Assembly (NCBI GenBank): GCA_050084515.1
Contig: CM114271.1
Location: forward strand, 65,844,001-65,908,000
Reading direction: 5' to 3'
DNA length: 64,000 nt
Source: Blasia pusilla
Taxonomy: Eukaryota > Marchantiophyta > Marchantiopsida > Blasiales
Made by a program: the position numbers and the translations under genes. Positions 13,361 to 23,949 of this stretch are shown here, piece after piece. The notes beneath the pieces are model-generated. The model did no database searches. It had not been told where the DNA came from and saw only the letters and a list, made by a program, of their open reading frames with translations. How positions within the stretch are numbered: the first letter of the stretch is position 1; each line of letters starts with the position of its first letter.

Positions 13361-14930
13361 AAGAGAGAATGAGAGAGTGAGAGAGCTTCATGGGGCAGCT
13401 CGCTGGTCACTCGCTGTTTTTACAGGTTGGGGACTGTGTTCCCCGTTCAGCGGCTCATGGGAGTGCTCACCGGAGCAAGAGTTGCTTTGATTGTTCTTTG
13501 CATTTTCTGAATTTTCGTGTGGAAGAGTGGCGCGCGGGAGCGTTGCCCAATTTTTGATAGGGATTGATTATGGGGGCGGATTGCCCCATGCCGGCGCTCT
13601 CGAGAGTACCATGTAGCTTGCTGATTTGTATTTTTACAGGTTTTACATTTTCGTTGGGAGAAATCAGCGTGGAAGCGTTGCCAAATTTTGTGTAGGAGAA
13701 AGAGACATTGGGCTTTACAACAGTCCCTGTCAATTTTTACTGGAATGTCTGATTCTAAATATTTTTTGACGCTGTCGTAAATCGTGAAGCTATGCACGCT
13801 GTGCAGCAAACAATGCGCAATTTGGAGTTGCGAGAAAAAAGTAATGGTTAATTTTGCAAAACTTCCATTGCTAGGCAATTTTTAGGGTTAAATTGTTCAA
13901 ACCCTAAACCAGCCGCCACGCCGGCGGCGGCCTTCGCCGTCATAGTCACCATCAACGGTCTGCCGTTGATGGTCAACCATCACCATCAATGGTCAACCGT
14001 CACCGTCACCGTCAACGGTCCAACGTCGGTTTTCCACCCTTTGGTTGCCATTGCCGCCATTACGGAGTGGAGGGTCTTCCACAACGTTCGTTGATTCTCT
14101 GACTTGCGTCGCCACCACGTACTTTGTTTTGGCCGCCACCGTCATCGCAGTTTCGTCATCAACCAGTGATGGAAAATGACCTCCGGTTATGCTGTTTGAG
14201 TTTTGATTTCATGCTACTATGTTGTGATTTGTAGCCGCTCGACGACAATCGAAAGTACCGTCGTGGACGCCGTAGCGCGTTAACGCGCCGCCGATTCAGC
14301 GCGCGCCGTGCCGCTCGTGGCCGCACTGCACCGTCTCGATCGCGGATCCGCTCCTTCACTAAGGAGCAGAGCATCTAAATTGCTGATTGAGGAGGGTATG
14401 CCGCCGAGTGCCGCACCCCATTCTCGAGTGCTGTGCTGTTTGTAGTCGTTCCGTGCCGCCAATGCCGCACCGCTTGACCTGCACCGCACATCGAGGAGGT
14501 TGAGTAGCGTCAGTACGAGAGGAGTACGACTTGCTGATTGGAGGAGTTGTCTTCACGACCAAGTTGGGGTCAAGATCTGTAGTTGCTGAGGAGCGACATC
14601 GACATGTGTTCAGGTTACCCATTCTGGTCCTTTACCCTACACGTGTGAGGGATTCTAGGATTTGGGTAGTTTATTTGGTGATATTGGGTTGTGTGGATGC
14701 TGAGATCATCATTCATGTATGTGGTTTAGGGGACATAAACGTGTGTGGGATGTCCGGAGTTGAGGGTAGGTTGTCGATGAGATGATAGCCTAGTCGATTT
14801 GCCGCACCACGCCGCGTGTTGCCGCACGTTACACGTCTTAGGAAGGAAGAGTGTAGATCGAGTGCCGCATGTTTGGGATGAGTGATTGAGGGATTACTTA
14901 CGATTTTGAGAGTGATCGGGTGAGAGGGGC
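13361..14930 (+). other. Leader region of retrotransposon A
   Basis: Long untranslated leader between LTR and gag. The first 400 bp or so (to about 13,755) are shared with the minus-strand fragment at 61.4-61.8 kb. From about 13,900 the leader is rich in CGGC and 'caccgtcaacgg' motifs and includes a perfect 11-bp-arm hairpin at 13948-13973 (arm 'accatcaacgg', 4-base loop). A telomere-like pair lies at about 13,905. No open frame here looks coding. Confidence 0.6.
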
Positions 14931-16081
14931 ATGAGGGTCATCACGGCGTCCGTTCGGGACTTTGAGAGGCAAGGTGGTGAACCCGAGAGTAGCTCTAGAG
15001 GTTTTACGCGGAGCGGCGTGAGGTTTCGAGGGTCTCCACTTGAGGGACCACCTTGAACTCCTTCTCTGTCATGGTCAGATGAAGGGGAGGGTGTAGAGGA
15101 GGTTGTGAGCACATCGCCATACATTGTGAGTGGTCCTACCTGTTGGGCGTACGAGATGGACGACCGCGGTAGAGGACGGCGTAGGTTTTCAGGATCAGTA
15201 GGCACGATTGAGTTGCACGATTTCAAAGTAGAGTTTAGGAGTTGGTGCGACTTCCAGCGGGCCAGGAACTCTAGAGAGTTTAACCCGTTTACAGCATGGA
15301 ACGGTATGTTCCAGCATTTAGAGGGGGTGCCCATGGACGATTACCATGAGTTCTCCCATAGATATGCGCTGGAGATTGAGGCATGGCGAGTCTTCTATGA
15401 CCCACACTATGTGTCATGGACGGAGCCGTTCCCAAATGAGGAGGAGTTAGGAGAGGCTACTTGCTCTTCCACTAGTGATGTTTTGGGAGGTGTCACTCGC
15501 ACTGTAGCAGTTGCACCATCTAGTCGGATTCGTCCCAGGTTCAACCCCATGGTTGAGTTCTTCGCTGAGTTGAGGGCTAGGTAACAAGGGGTACGGACAG
15601 AGAAGTTGCGGAGCATCCACGACTTCCAGAGGCGCCTGGATGAGAGTTTATGTGAGGCTTACACTCGCTTGCGTCGGTTGATCAACGTCACTCAGGGGTG
15701 ACGGAGGCTCAGGCTATCTAGTCATGGTACGCGATGCTGGACCTGACCTTATGGACACGGATGCGAGAGGGGGTGCTTCTTATGAACAACTCCCCTACGT
15801 TGAGAGATGTTTTTAGGACCGCCAAGAAAATTGAGCGCAACATGGCCGAGGAGAGCGTAGCCACCATGGGTTCTGGGCGAGAGCAATCACGATTGGCTGC
15901 ACCACCTGTGCAGCAACGTGGACTTCGAGATAGGTTGACTGTGGCACCACGAGCTCAGGGAGGATACTGGGAGGCTGTGCCAGAGAGACCTGCGCCTTCA
16001 TATGCCGCTCAGCAGCTGCCACCTACTATTACTTGTTGGTCATGCGGTGGAGCCCATCATCAGAGCGATTGTAGTCGTTAG
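14931..16081 (+). pseudogene. Gag of retrotransposon A
   Basis: Gag packages element RNA in cytoplasmic particles. The likely start is the ATG at 14931. Downstream SGVRF parallels SGLRY in element B, and WNGMFQHLEG and PMDDYHEF match WKGLFQHLEG and PMDDYHEF there. The frame is broken by a TGA near 15055, a TAA at about 15582-15584 where B has a Tyr codon, a frame change and a TAG at 15719-15721 where B has a Gln codon. A single zinc knuckle, CWSCGGAHHQSDC (CX2CX3HX4C), lies near 16036-16074. Element B has two knuckles, so one appears lost or never gained. Confidence 0.7.
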
Positions 16082-16344
16082 GGTCATGGATGTGTGCCTC
16101 ACCATGGAGGAGGAGATGGTGTTGCACGGAGGGCGATGGGAGAAGCGAGTGCAACGACTCCTATTGTTGATGCTCAAGAGGGGCATGTGTCAAGCACGTT
16201 GTTGGGGGCGGCCATCGTTGTGTACCGCACTCCTTTATTTTCTGCTTCCGATATTATGACGTTGGGGGTACGCCCGCCGAGGCGTTTCGGCTGGTCGCTT
16301 CACTATGTGAGCGCGGAGTTGGAGTTCTTGCATCACGTTCAGAG

Positions 16345-17182
16345 GTGATTGCAGAGGAGGTGATGGACCTGCCCTTGGAGCGGATGCTCGGGCTGTCCAC
16401 GTCAAATTCATGGCAGGTTGCAACTGCTAGGATGGCAGAGATGCCCGCTAGATCCGCGTTAGAGCATGCCATGACTTCTCATGGTGTTGTGTTTCTGGAT
16501 AACCGAGGAGAGGTCTTCCAGTTGGTGAGTCTCGGAGGTAGAGCTTTTAGTCCGCAGCGGGTCTTGTTGGATTCAGGAGCGCAACCCCTGATGTTGGGGA
16601 AAGCTTCATTCAGAGGATTGGGCTTGACGAGAGCCAATGTGGAGCGTTGTCCATTCCGGATATAGACATCCTTGGGTGGAGCGAGTAGCACACAATTTAT
16701 CACCTGATTGGAGGTCGTAGTGAGGATTTGTCCAAGACATCCTACAGATGAGTCTATGGTGCGATCCAAGGCGATAGTGACTGATGTAGAGTCCTACGAC
16801 GTCTTGGTTAGTGGAGCAGTGTTATACCCGATGGGGTTTTCCTTGGATTACTGGGAGGAGTCAGCGTCCTACAGACCACGATGGCAGTCAGGTGATGGGC
16901 GCCTTAGCTCATTACCCATTCGATTCATGGCAGTCAGGTGATGGGCGCCTTAGCTCATTACCCGTTCGATTCATAGGTGCAATGATAGAGCAACGGCCAG
17001 GAGAGGTGGCGACCTTAGCAGCATTTAGCAGTGCCATCACTTGGCCTAGTGATTTGATTGAGGGACATGTCCATGCAGAGGATACTCCCGTTCCTGACAT
17101 TTCTATGGAGAGGAGTGTTATGGTATTTGCATCATTCCGTGGAGGAGAGGTGATCTTTGTGGGGCTTGACCGAGAGCTTTGA
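16345..17182 (+). pseudogene. Aspartic protease of retrotransposon A
   Basis: Retropepsin-like domain that would cut the polyprotein. The active-site segment reads LLDSGAQPLMLGK at about 16565-16603, identical to element B over these 13 residues. The second conserved part is ESYDVLVSGAVLYPMGF near 16790-16840. In-frame stops include a TAG at about 16663-16665, where B has CAA. A 46-bp tandem duplication at 16883-16974 shifts the frame. Downstream sequence (to 17182) is a linker to the methyltransferase. Confidence 0.75.
16883..16974 (+). repeat. 46-bp tandem duplication in the protease region
   Basis: Two adjacent 46-bp units begin 'ggcagtcaggtgatgggc' and end 'ttcgattcat'. They differ by one base (cccA/Gttcg). 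Element B has a single copy of the corresponding coding segment. The length is not a multiple of three, so the duplication itself breaks the frame. Confidence 0.95.
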
Positions 17183-17185
17183 CGA

Positions 17186-18249
17186 TTGGCGGATGAGCAC
17201 GTCTGGGACGCGTGGAGCGAGGGCGTTGCACTTTGGAGCGTGGACGGGTCTGAGGAACTCGAGGTAGCAGGGAGTGCTACGATGACACCCTTGGATACCA
17301 CACCCATTGTGTGGTGTATCCCGGAGGAGGGTATTCGAGTGTTAGATCTCTTTGGAGGGATTAGCACCGGGTTAGCTGCTGTTTTGCAGACAGGAGTGCG
17401 AGTGCAGCAGCACCTGTATGTGGAGAGTGATGATGTTGTGATGCGCGTCTCACTACGACATGTAGCGCAGTTATGCCTAACTTTTCCCGACTTATTGTCT
17501 ACGTCCGCGGTACAGGGGTACCAGAGTTCCCTACCGAGGGATATTTTGTTGCTGGGGGCGCAGGACTTAGAGCGGGTAGGGATCATTGATTTGGTCATTG
17601 CCGGTTGGCCATGTCAAGGCCAATCGAGTGCTGGACGAAGCAACGGGTTGGCTGACACTCGATCCAGGTTATTTTGGGAGATGTTGAGGGTCTTACGGTA
17701 GTTGCAGGAGCACCAATCTTGTTCTCCAGCCTACATTCTGGGTCGGCCTAGCAATGTTCTTGGATGCGGCGAGTGTAGGTTCTAGAGCCCATCGCCCGCG
17801 TCTATGGTGGACCAACTTGGTGCTCCATGCGGTGTTATGGAGGGCGTATGCGAGAGTAGAGCGCCCCTCCCATTTGTTAGTGGATTCCATTCTGGGTCCA
17901 TGGTCGTCGATCACAGGCAGTGAGGCACGATGATTATCTATCGTTGACTGTGGTCAACAAGGTAGGCAGGCCGCAGGCAGCCTTGCCCACGTTTGTGAGT
18001 TTTCCTGCTTCCTATGCATACAAGAAGGCCGGTCCTAGCTTGGTTTGGGATGACCAGGTTCAGTGGTTGGTGGAGCCCAATGCCGACAAGAGAGAGCGAG
18101 CGATGGGATTTCCCACAGGAGAGACGGAAGTACCATCAGTGTTAGAGGCATCACGACGTCATGTCTTGGGTCAAGCGATGGACCTGAACTGCTTGACATG
18201 GATCCTCAGCTTGGGAATGGCTAAGCAGCGCCGTATGAGATCGCGATAG
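17186..18249 (+). pseudogene. DNMT3-like cytosine-5 DNA methyltransferase domain in retrotransposon A
   Basis: This family transfers methyl groups from S-adenosylmethionine to cytosine C5 in DNA. Visible motifs are VLDLFGGISTGL (motif I, 17339 onward), DLVIAGWPCQGQ with the catalytic Cys codon at 17612-17614 (motif IV), SRLFWEMLRVL, then SRAHRPRLWWTNL at about 17781-17819 (the RxR motif VIII, comparable to HRARYFWGNL in animal DNMT3). The end reads ERAMGFPTG and SRRHVLGQAMDLN, comparable to the DNMT3 end. Compared with element B, about 80 bp carrying motif VI (ENIP) are missing between AYIL and LDAA. There is a TAG at 17699-17701 and at least two frame changes. This copy cannot make an active enzyme, but it keeps the motif VIII arginines that element B has lost. 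Confidence 0.85.
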
Positions 18250-18510
18250 ATCACAGCGGTTGAGTTGGTGAGCCCCATGCCCACCGAGACGGTGGAGGTA
18301 GTGGCGGGGGGCAAGATCCGAGGAGATCTACACACCAGGGGAGATCGGGAGAGACATCCTTGGACTTCTTGGGATGTTTTAGAGGTACGCTAGGAGATGA
18401 TAGCCACAGCATTGAGCCTGGTTCTGGCCACTGCACGTGGAGGAGATCAGAGTTTGCAGTTGGCTGCAGGAGAGCGACCGAGTGTTGTTATTCGAGACGG
18501 GGTTGCACCA

Positions 18511-20030
18511 TAGCAACCACCGATACCCATGCCGGAGAGTCCTACCGTAGTCACGATGGAGACTTGGGAGCCAGATATGGGCCCTAAGTTGATAGGAGGA
18601 GAGCGGCACCGGATACATCAGTTCCTCATGAGTTATAGGAGCTGCTTTGTGTTAAGCATGGAGGATTTGGATACGCTGAAGGGACCGGGGATCCGCATTG
18701 AGTTGTCGAGTGATACATCGATCTTCTGACGATCCTACAGGTACAGTGATATGGAGAGGGCTCTGATTCAGAGTAGGAGCCAAGACTTGGTCGGAGCAGG
18801 ACTAGTGGAGATGTCGCATGGGGAGTATGCATCTGCCATTGTCATGCCTGCCAAGAAGGATGTGCATGGCAACTCGATGGATAGGTGGATGTGTGGGGAT
18901 AACCGACCTCTCAATCGGCAGACGAAGTCCGATAGGTATGCCATGCCCACCCCTAAGGAGATCTTTGATGCGATTGGTCACGCAAAGGTCTTCAATTCAT
19001 TGGATTTGCGAGTCGGATACCATCAGCTGCCTATCAGATTGGAGTATAGGCAAAAGACGGCATTTTGGGGCATCGATCCTCACGGGAAGGATTTTTTGTA
19101 CTAGTGGCGGTTCTTACCATTTGGGTTAAAGAACGCTCCCGCTGAGTTTTAGAGGGTCATGGATAGGATCTTGGCTGATCTGGATTTTGCTAGGTGTTAT
19201 ATTGATGACATCATAGTCTTGAGCGCCACAGTTGAGGAGCATGAGCGACATCTAGAGGAGGTGTTTTGACGATTGCAATTACATGGGCTGAAGCTACATC
19301 TCGGCAAGTGCAAGTTCTTCTACGACCAGATTGAGTACTTGGTTCATATGATATACTCAGGCGGCCTTGGTGTTCAGGAGACAAAGGTAGAGGCTATCTC
19401 ACGCATTCCACGCCCTACAGATGTGAGCCGTGTTCGCGCATTCATGGGATTAGCAAACTTATATCGGCGGTATGTCAAGGGATTCTGTTCGATTACGAAG
19501 GCGCTAACCTTGCTGACCAAGGTGGATCACGAGTGGCACTGGACAGATGAGCAGGAGCAAGCATTTCAGTTGCTCAAGAATATGTTGACGTCCGTGCCCA
19601 TCTTGAGGAGACCGAGCAGGGTGCATCTTTTCCACTTGCACACAGATTGGAGCATGTTGGGGCTTGGAGCGGGTGTTCACCTAGCATGATGATGACGGTA
19701 GAGAGTTCGTGGTGGCTTACACTAGCCGCTCGAACAACGCTAAAGAGGCAAAGTATAGCTCGTATGAGGATGAGTGCTGGGCTGCAGTGTGGGCTGTCGC
19801 GCATTTCACGTGTTACTTATTCGGCAACCCCTTTACCATCATCATTGATCATCAACCACTGAAGTGGTTGATGGAGTCCGACAAGCTTACAGGGAAGCTT
19901 GCGAGATGGGCTCTGTTGTTGTAGGAGTATGATTTTCAGGTGGTACATAGACCTGGGACGCTCAACCAGGATGCAGATGGGTTGAGTCATAACCCATGCC
20001 TGAGTCAGCGAGATGTGACTGGAGCTTGAT
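18511..20030 (+). pseudogene. Reverse transcriptase and RNase H of retrotransposon A
   Basis: Copies element RNA into DNA. Visible RT landmarks are RWMCGDNRPLN, then FLPFGLKNAPAEF and CYIDDI with YIDD at 19198-19209. RNase H follows from about 19,620 (HLHTDWSMLGLG, then SYEDECWAAVWAVAHF, then DHQPLKWLM). Stops in the otherwise continuous RT frame include TAG at 18511-18513, TGA near 18727, TAG at 19102-19104 and TAG at 19150-19152, plus TGA at about 19267. The two at 19.1 kb coincide with TAG codons in element B. A frame change occurs in RNase H near 19,690. A TAG near 19,921 stands where B has CAG. Confidence 0.85.
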
Positions 20031-20212
20031 GGCATGGAGAGAGTGATGAGGAGTCGGTGCCAGGATGGCACGCGTCAGCCTATTTAGGCATGTTGGCTAT
20101 GGAGAGCCAGAGTGTGGAGACTTCGATGGCAAGGTCTAGTGGAGAGTCCTTGGATCCCGAGGCCAGTGAGGAGATGACAGGTGGCTGAGATATTCATGAT
20201 GATGGAGTAGTC

Positions 20213-21728
20213 TTGGAGTACCTTCGTACTGGCAGCGTTCCGAGCACCGTGGATGTTAGAGAGCGGGATCGGATCCTAAATTGGGCCAGACGGTTCCGTT
20301 GGGAGGGGACACATGTTTTGAGGGTTTGGGAGGATGGTAGATTACGCGTAGTGCTGCATGCTTTGCAGAGAGCACGACTAGTGCAGCATGCCCATGAGGA
20401 GTTGGATCACTTTGGGGTGAAGCAGACGTACAGCTTGCTCTAGATTCAGTATTGGTGGCGAGGCATGCTGAACGTCAGTCTGCATGCCTCGCCACCAATT
20501 CTGAAATCTGGAGCAAGCTATACGTCCGCTTCACCCCAAACCCTAAACCCTTAACCCTAAACTACAGACTAACGTTCAGCAGTTTGTTTCCAGGTGCATG
20601 GTGTGTGATCGGGTCCGAGCATCGTTCAATGCTTTGACTCCACAGTTGCATCCATTATCAATCATGGGTTTAGGGTATAGATGGGGTTTGGATTTTGCAA
20701 GACCTTTGCCTTTGACGGAGGGTCACAGTCGTTATGTGTTGGTGATGGTCAAGCACTTCTCGAAGTGGATCGAGTTGGTTGCATTGCCTGGCAAAGCGAG
20801 TGAGGGAGTAGCTTATGCCTTCCTTGATAGAGTGCTGAGTCAGTATGACGCACCGGCTGAGGTGTTGACAGACCAGGGTACCGAGTTCCGCGGTGAGTTC
20901 TAGGCCTTGTGTGATCAGGCGCTAATCGACCACGACACGACTTTGCGAGATCATCCCGAGGCGGATGGATTAGCGGGGAGAGTTGTGTAGACAGTGAAGA
21001 GGGGTTTACGCAAGTATGGCTTGCAGAGAGATCACCTAGGAGATTGGGACCTCCAATTGCCGTGGTTGGCGATGGGATACAGATTCAGTTGGCAAGCATC
21101 CTTAGCGTCTTTTTCACCGGACTTGCTACTTTATGGCTGAGAGCCAGATTTTCCTGCGGCCATTTGTCGAGATGTTGGTGAGGTGCTAGACCTTGATGAC
21201 CCATATGTATGGATGCGAGCATGTTCTCAGAGGGCTGAGTTGTTTCGGAGAGTGATGCCCATGGCGTTCGAGAACTTGGCGATTGCGCAACATCAGGATA
21301 CGTTGAGGTATGCGACTATTCGGGGTGGTGGTTATCGACCAACTATCCGGAGGTTTCATTAGGGAGATTATGTCTACTTGCAGTAGATGGCACCGACGAC
21401 GTTGGATGTGATTGCATGGCGCACTATCCTGAGAGTGCGTGATGTTTTGCCATCCGGTGTTCTCTTGCTAGAGGGACGCGATGGTATGGTATGGAAGGAC
21501 CATGTGCATAATTGTGCGCCATATCACCTTCCTAACATTGATGGTACAGTAGATCCGAGCTCAGCAGTAGTTTTTGCAGGCTTGCGTTGTATGTTGTGAG
21601 GTTCTTCTCGTGGTGCGGCCATGATGCTAGTCTGTGATGGATGTTCGAGAGGTTGGTATATGGCATGTCTGATGCCACCTCTCACTAGGGTTCCTCGGGG
21701 ACGATGGATGTGTCCCAAATGTACATAA
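20213..21728 (+). pseudogene. Integrase and PHD finger of retrotransposon A
   Basis: Integrase inserts the DNA copy into the genome. The HHCC zinc-binding part begins HAHEELDHFG near 20,388 and is split by a foldback insertion (20414-20562). It resumes with RCMVCDRVRA near 20,595. Catalytic-core landmarks are WGLDFARPLPL and LTDQGTEF, then RDHPEADG. Stops include TAG at about 20,900 and 20,986 (CAG in B), TGA at about 21,137 (CGA in B) and TAGs near 21,361 and 21,385. The end, about 21,580-21,728, is a PHD finger like that of B (CDGCSRGW, then RGRWMCPKC). One zinc Cys is now TGA and the ligand His is Tyr (CAT to TAT). Confidence 0.8.
20414..20562. repeat. Foldback with telomere-like filler inside integrase A
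   Basis: The coding arm 20414-20468 is followed after 13 bases by an inverted, slightly diverged copy at 20482-20537 (for example 'ggcgaggcatgc' versus 'gcatgcctcgcc'). Directly after that lie about 25 bases of CCCTAAA-like repeats. Coding sequence of the integrase resumes after about 20,580. This looks like an inverted copy plus telomeric filler added during break repair. Confidence 0.9.
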
Positions 21729-21905
21729 AGGAGATACTAGATAGGTTTCGATTTCAACTTTTTGTGTGATATGGATGACATGAAGGCGACTAACGGTGGG
21801 GCCACATGAGCACCCGACCTTTCTGCTCTTAGCGTCCTAGAGATGTATGTCGTGGTAGGTAGGGATAGATGGCTATCTGGAGTTAGAGGGACCTAACCAC
21901 CAACT

Positions 21906-21914
21906 AGGGGGGCG
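21906..21914 (+). other. Polypurine tract of retrotransposon A
   Basis: 'aggggggcg' lies just before the terminal repeat region, the usual position of the plus-strand primer in LTR elements. Element B has the same arrangement (aggggggggcga). The first base after the tract starts the 130-bp flanking repeat rather than the LTR core. Confidence 0.65.
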
Positions 21915-22044
21915 ATTGGAGATATTTTGGTACTTCTTGCCTCTGTGTATGGATGCCATGAGTTAGCATGGGATCGTGTGTGTTTGTGTGTGTGTTTGAT
22001 GACACCGATGTATGTTGTGTAGCAATGTGTATGCGCACGACACT
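21915..22044 (+). repeat. 130-bp repeat on the left side of the 3' LTR of A
   Basis: Begins 'attggagatattttgg' and ends 'gcacgacact'. It recurs at 22542-22671 with the same length and about ten substitutions by eye. It abuts both the polypurine tract and the LTR. It is not seen intact at the 5' LTR. Confidence 0.9.
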
Positions 22045-22541
22045 TGTCACGATTATTAGGATAGATCGGTGGGATCTTGCAGAGCGTCTGCACGAGTAGT
22101 GGAGGATAGACACAAGAGGTCGAGGATGACGTGTTGAGGCCTCGAGAAACCTACTCTCTCAGGTTTCCCAGGGCCTCAACACGGGAAACTTATTATTTTG
22201 GGTAAGTTTCCATGTTGGGGATAGTTGACTTTCCACTTTGGGAAGTGGCCCTTGACCCGCTACAGCACGTCAAGAGCCAAGGAGGTGACCTGTGAGCATA
22301 GGTTACCGTTGAGAGGGTTTGGGAGAGGGAAGGGGATATACCTCCAAGAGAGAGAGCTTGAGAGCTCATTCTCTCTTTGTTGAACCTCTTGGCATAAGGC
22401 GGCGGAGCTATGGTCCCTTGCCTTTTCAGTGTAACCCAAGCCTCTCATTAGGAGAGTGGGTTTGGTTTGACATGAGAGAGAGTGCACACCTTTGAGAGCT
22501 ATGGTGTGAGATGGTGTAGAGAGAGATTGGATCTTACTTTA
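22045..22541 (+). repeat. 3' LTR of retrotransposon A
   Basis: Starts TGTCACGATT and matches the 5' LTR through 'ggatcttacttt', where it stops about three bases short of the CCA end of the 5' LTR. It lacks the telomere-like filler of the 5' LTR and has its own small rearrangement near 22,140-22,190, including 'ctctctcaggtttccc'. Both LTRs contain a CT/GA-rich segment and 'ggcataaggcg'. Confidence 0.85.
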
Positions 22542-22671
22542 ATTGGAGATATTTTGGTACTTCTCGCCTCTGTGTATGGATGCCATGAGTTAGCATGGGA
22601 TCGTGTGTGTTTGTGTGTGTGTTCGGTGACAACGATGTATGTTTTGTAGCGAGGTGTATGCGTACGACACT
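22542..22671 (+). repeat. 130-bp repeat on the right side of the 3' LTR of A
   Basis: Second copy of the segment at 21915-22044, in the same orientation and of the same length, so the LTR is sandwiched between direct repeats. It ends 'gtacgacact', after which unrelated AT-rich DNA begins. Confidence 0.9.
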
Positions 22672-23541
22672 CATGCCATTAGACTTCTTTCAAAAATATT
22701 TTTGGTCATTTTAAGAGGTTATATAAAAATTGGTAAGGAGAGTTGTGCTTTAACATGAGCTATTAATAAGGGATTCATGTGTTGTACGGGTCCTTATTAG
22801 TTGTAACAAAAGATCGTATGATATTCCAAAAGGTGTGGCATAAAGAAAAAAAAATCATGAATACAATTCAATTGTAAAAGGCTTAAGACCCATAAGAAAG
22901 TCTTTCCACTTCCATAAAGCCTCTTGTTGTCTTAGTAATATAAATGCATGGAGTATCATAGGATCCATGCGTGGTCCTAATCAAAGGTGGGAATCTCTTG
23001 TGGAACTAGCATAGTATTTATGCTAAAAAACATTCACACCTCCGCCCTATTATCCCCAAGAAGGTTTTGGAAGAGTATAACATTCTTTTGGGAGAAAAAG
23101 TGTCATAAATGTGGATAAATTTGTGATTAGTTTTACAAAGAAGCCCACAACTATATGGTCCTTGCAACTGTGTGGTAGAAGAAAAAATGACACTTAAACA
23201 TTCTCACATGCATCAAATCGAGTCTCATCAACTTGAACATTTTTCAAACTAGTTAAAAAACATCAATCTTAAAGTTACAAATTGGATTTGCTATAGCTGT
23301 GAAAAATTATCAATGAGTGTTATGACAATAAGGAAAAATTTTGGATGTGTTAGAGAAATTTCTCTTTTCATTTTTATTTTCTAAGTGAAAGAACAATTAA
23401 TTAGGATATGGCCTATTCATGAGACCATAAATGCAAAGAACCCATCAATCCTTCTAACTAATTTTGTTTTTAAAACTCTAGATCAACCTCTCTCTTGGTC
23501 TTGCTCTCCAAAGAGCCTACCTTTTCTTCCAATTGGTTCTA
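22672..23541. other. AT-rich spacer between the two retrotransposons
   Basis: About 870 bp of AT-rich DNA with no coding frame, repeat or element end that I can recognise. It ends in 'caattggttcta' immediately before the LTR of element B. Confidence 0.6.
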
Positions 23542-23949
23542 TGTCATGATCATACGGATTTTGTCGTAGAGTATAGTGTGCTAGTAGAGGCCATACCTTA
23601 TGTAGGGCCGTAGTGTCTAGGTAGAGATGCCGTTTCATACATAGGGTTAGGGGTTACTCAGTTGAGGGTGACTTTTCGAGTAGGGCCCGCTCTTAGGTTG
23701 GAGGATATAGTGTGGAGTGCACTCAAAGAATAGTTAGTTCTTTGAGTTGAGCCTGTTGCGTTGGGAGTGAGCCTTATGTAGGGCCGTAGTGTCTAGGTAG
23801 AGATGCCGTTTCATACATAGGTGAGTAGAGCTCTTGGCTATGGTGGTTCCCGCAAGCTTCGACATGGATTCTCCCATCATGGAGTGGTTTGGCTCGATTG
23901 TATGTGATTCTATATGTGTTTTATGATAGTAGGACTTTTACAGATTTCA
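23542..23949 (+). repeat. 5' LTR of retrotransposon B
   Basis: Starts TGTCATGATCATACGG and ends AGATTTCA. It matches 32229-32595 along its length. It carries an extra internal copy (about 23,772-23,820) of its own segment 'gccttatgtagggccg...' first present at about 23,588-23,640, which the 3' LTR has only once. The sequences are unrelated to the LTRs of element A by eye apart from the shared TGTCA start. Confidence 0.85.

Larger units (their letters stand above)
12812..22671 (+). mobile_element. Ty3/gypsy-type retrotransposon A with DNA methyltransferase and PHD domains
   Basis: The element has a 5' LTR at 12812-13360, a non-coding leader, then in order gag, protease, DNMT3-like methyltransferase, reverse transcriptase, RNase H, integrase and a PHD finger. 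A polypurine tract and a 3' LTR at 22045-22541 follow. The RT-before-integrase order is that of Ty3/gypsy elements. All coding parts are interrupted by stops and several frame changes, so it is a decayed, non-autonomous copy. Relative to element B it has diverged LTRs and moderately diverged proteins, so the two are different families with the same unusual domain set. Local scars include a 46-bp tandem duplication in protease, a deletion in the methyltransferase and a foldback with telomere-like filler in the integrase. I found no clear target-site duplication. Confidence 0.85.
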
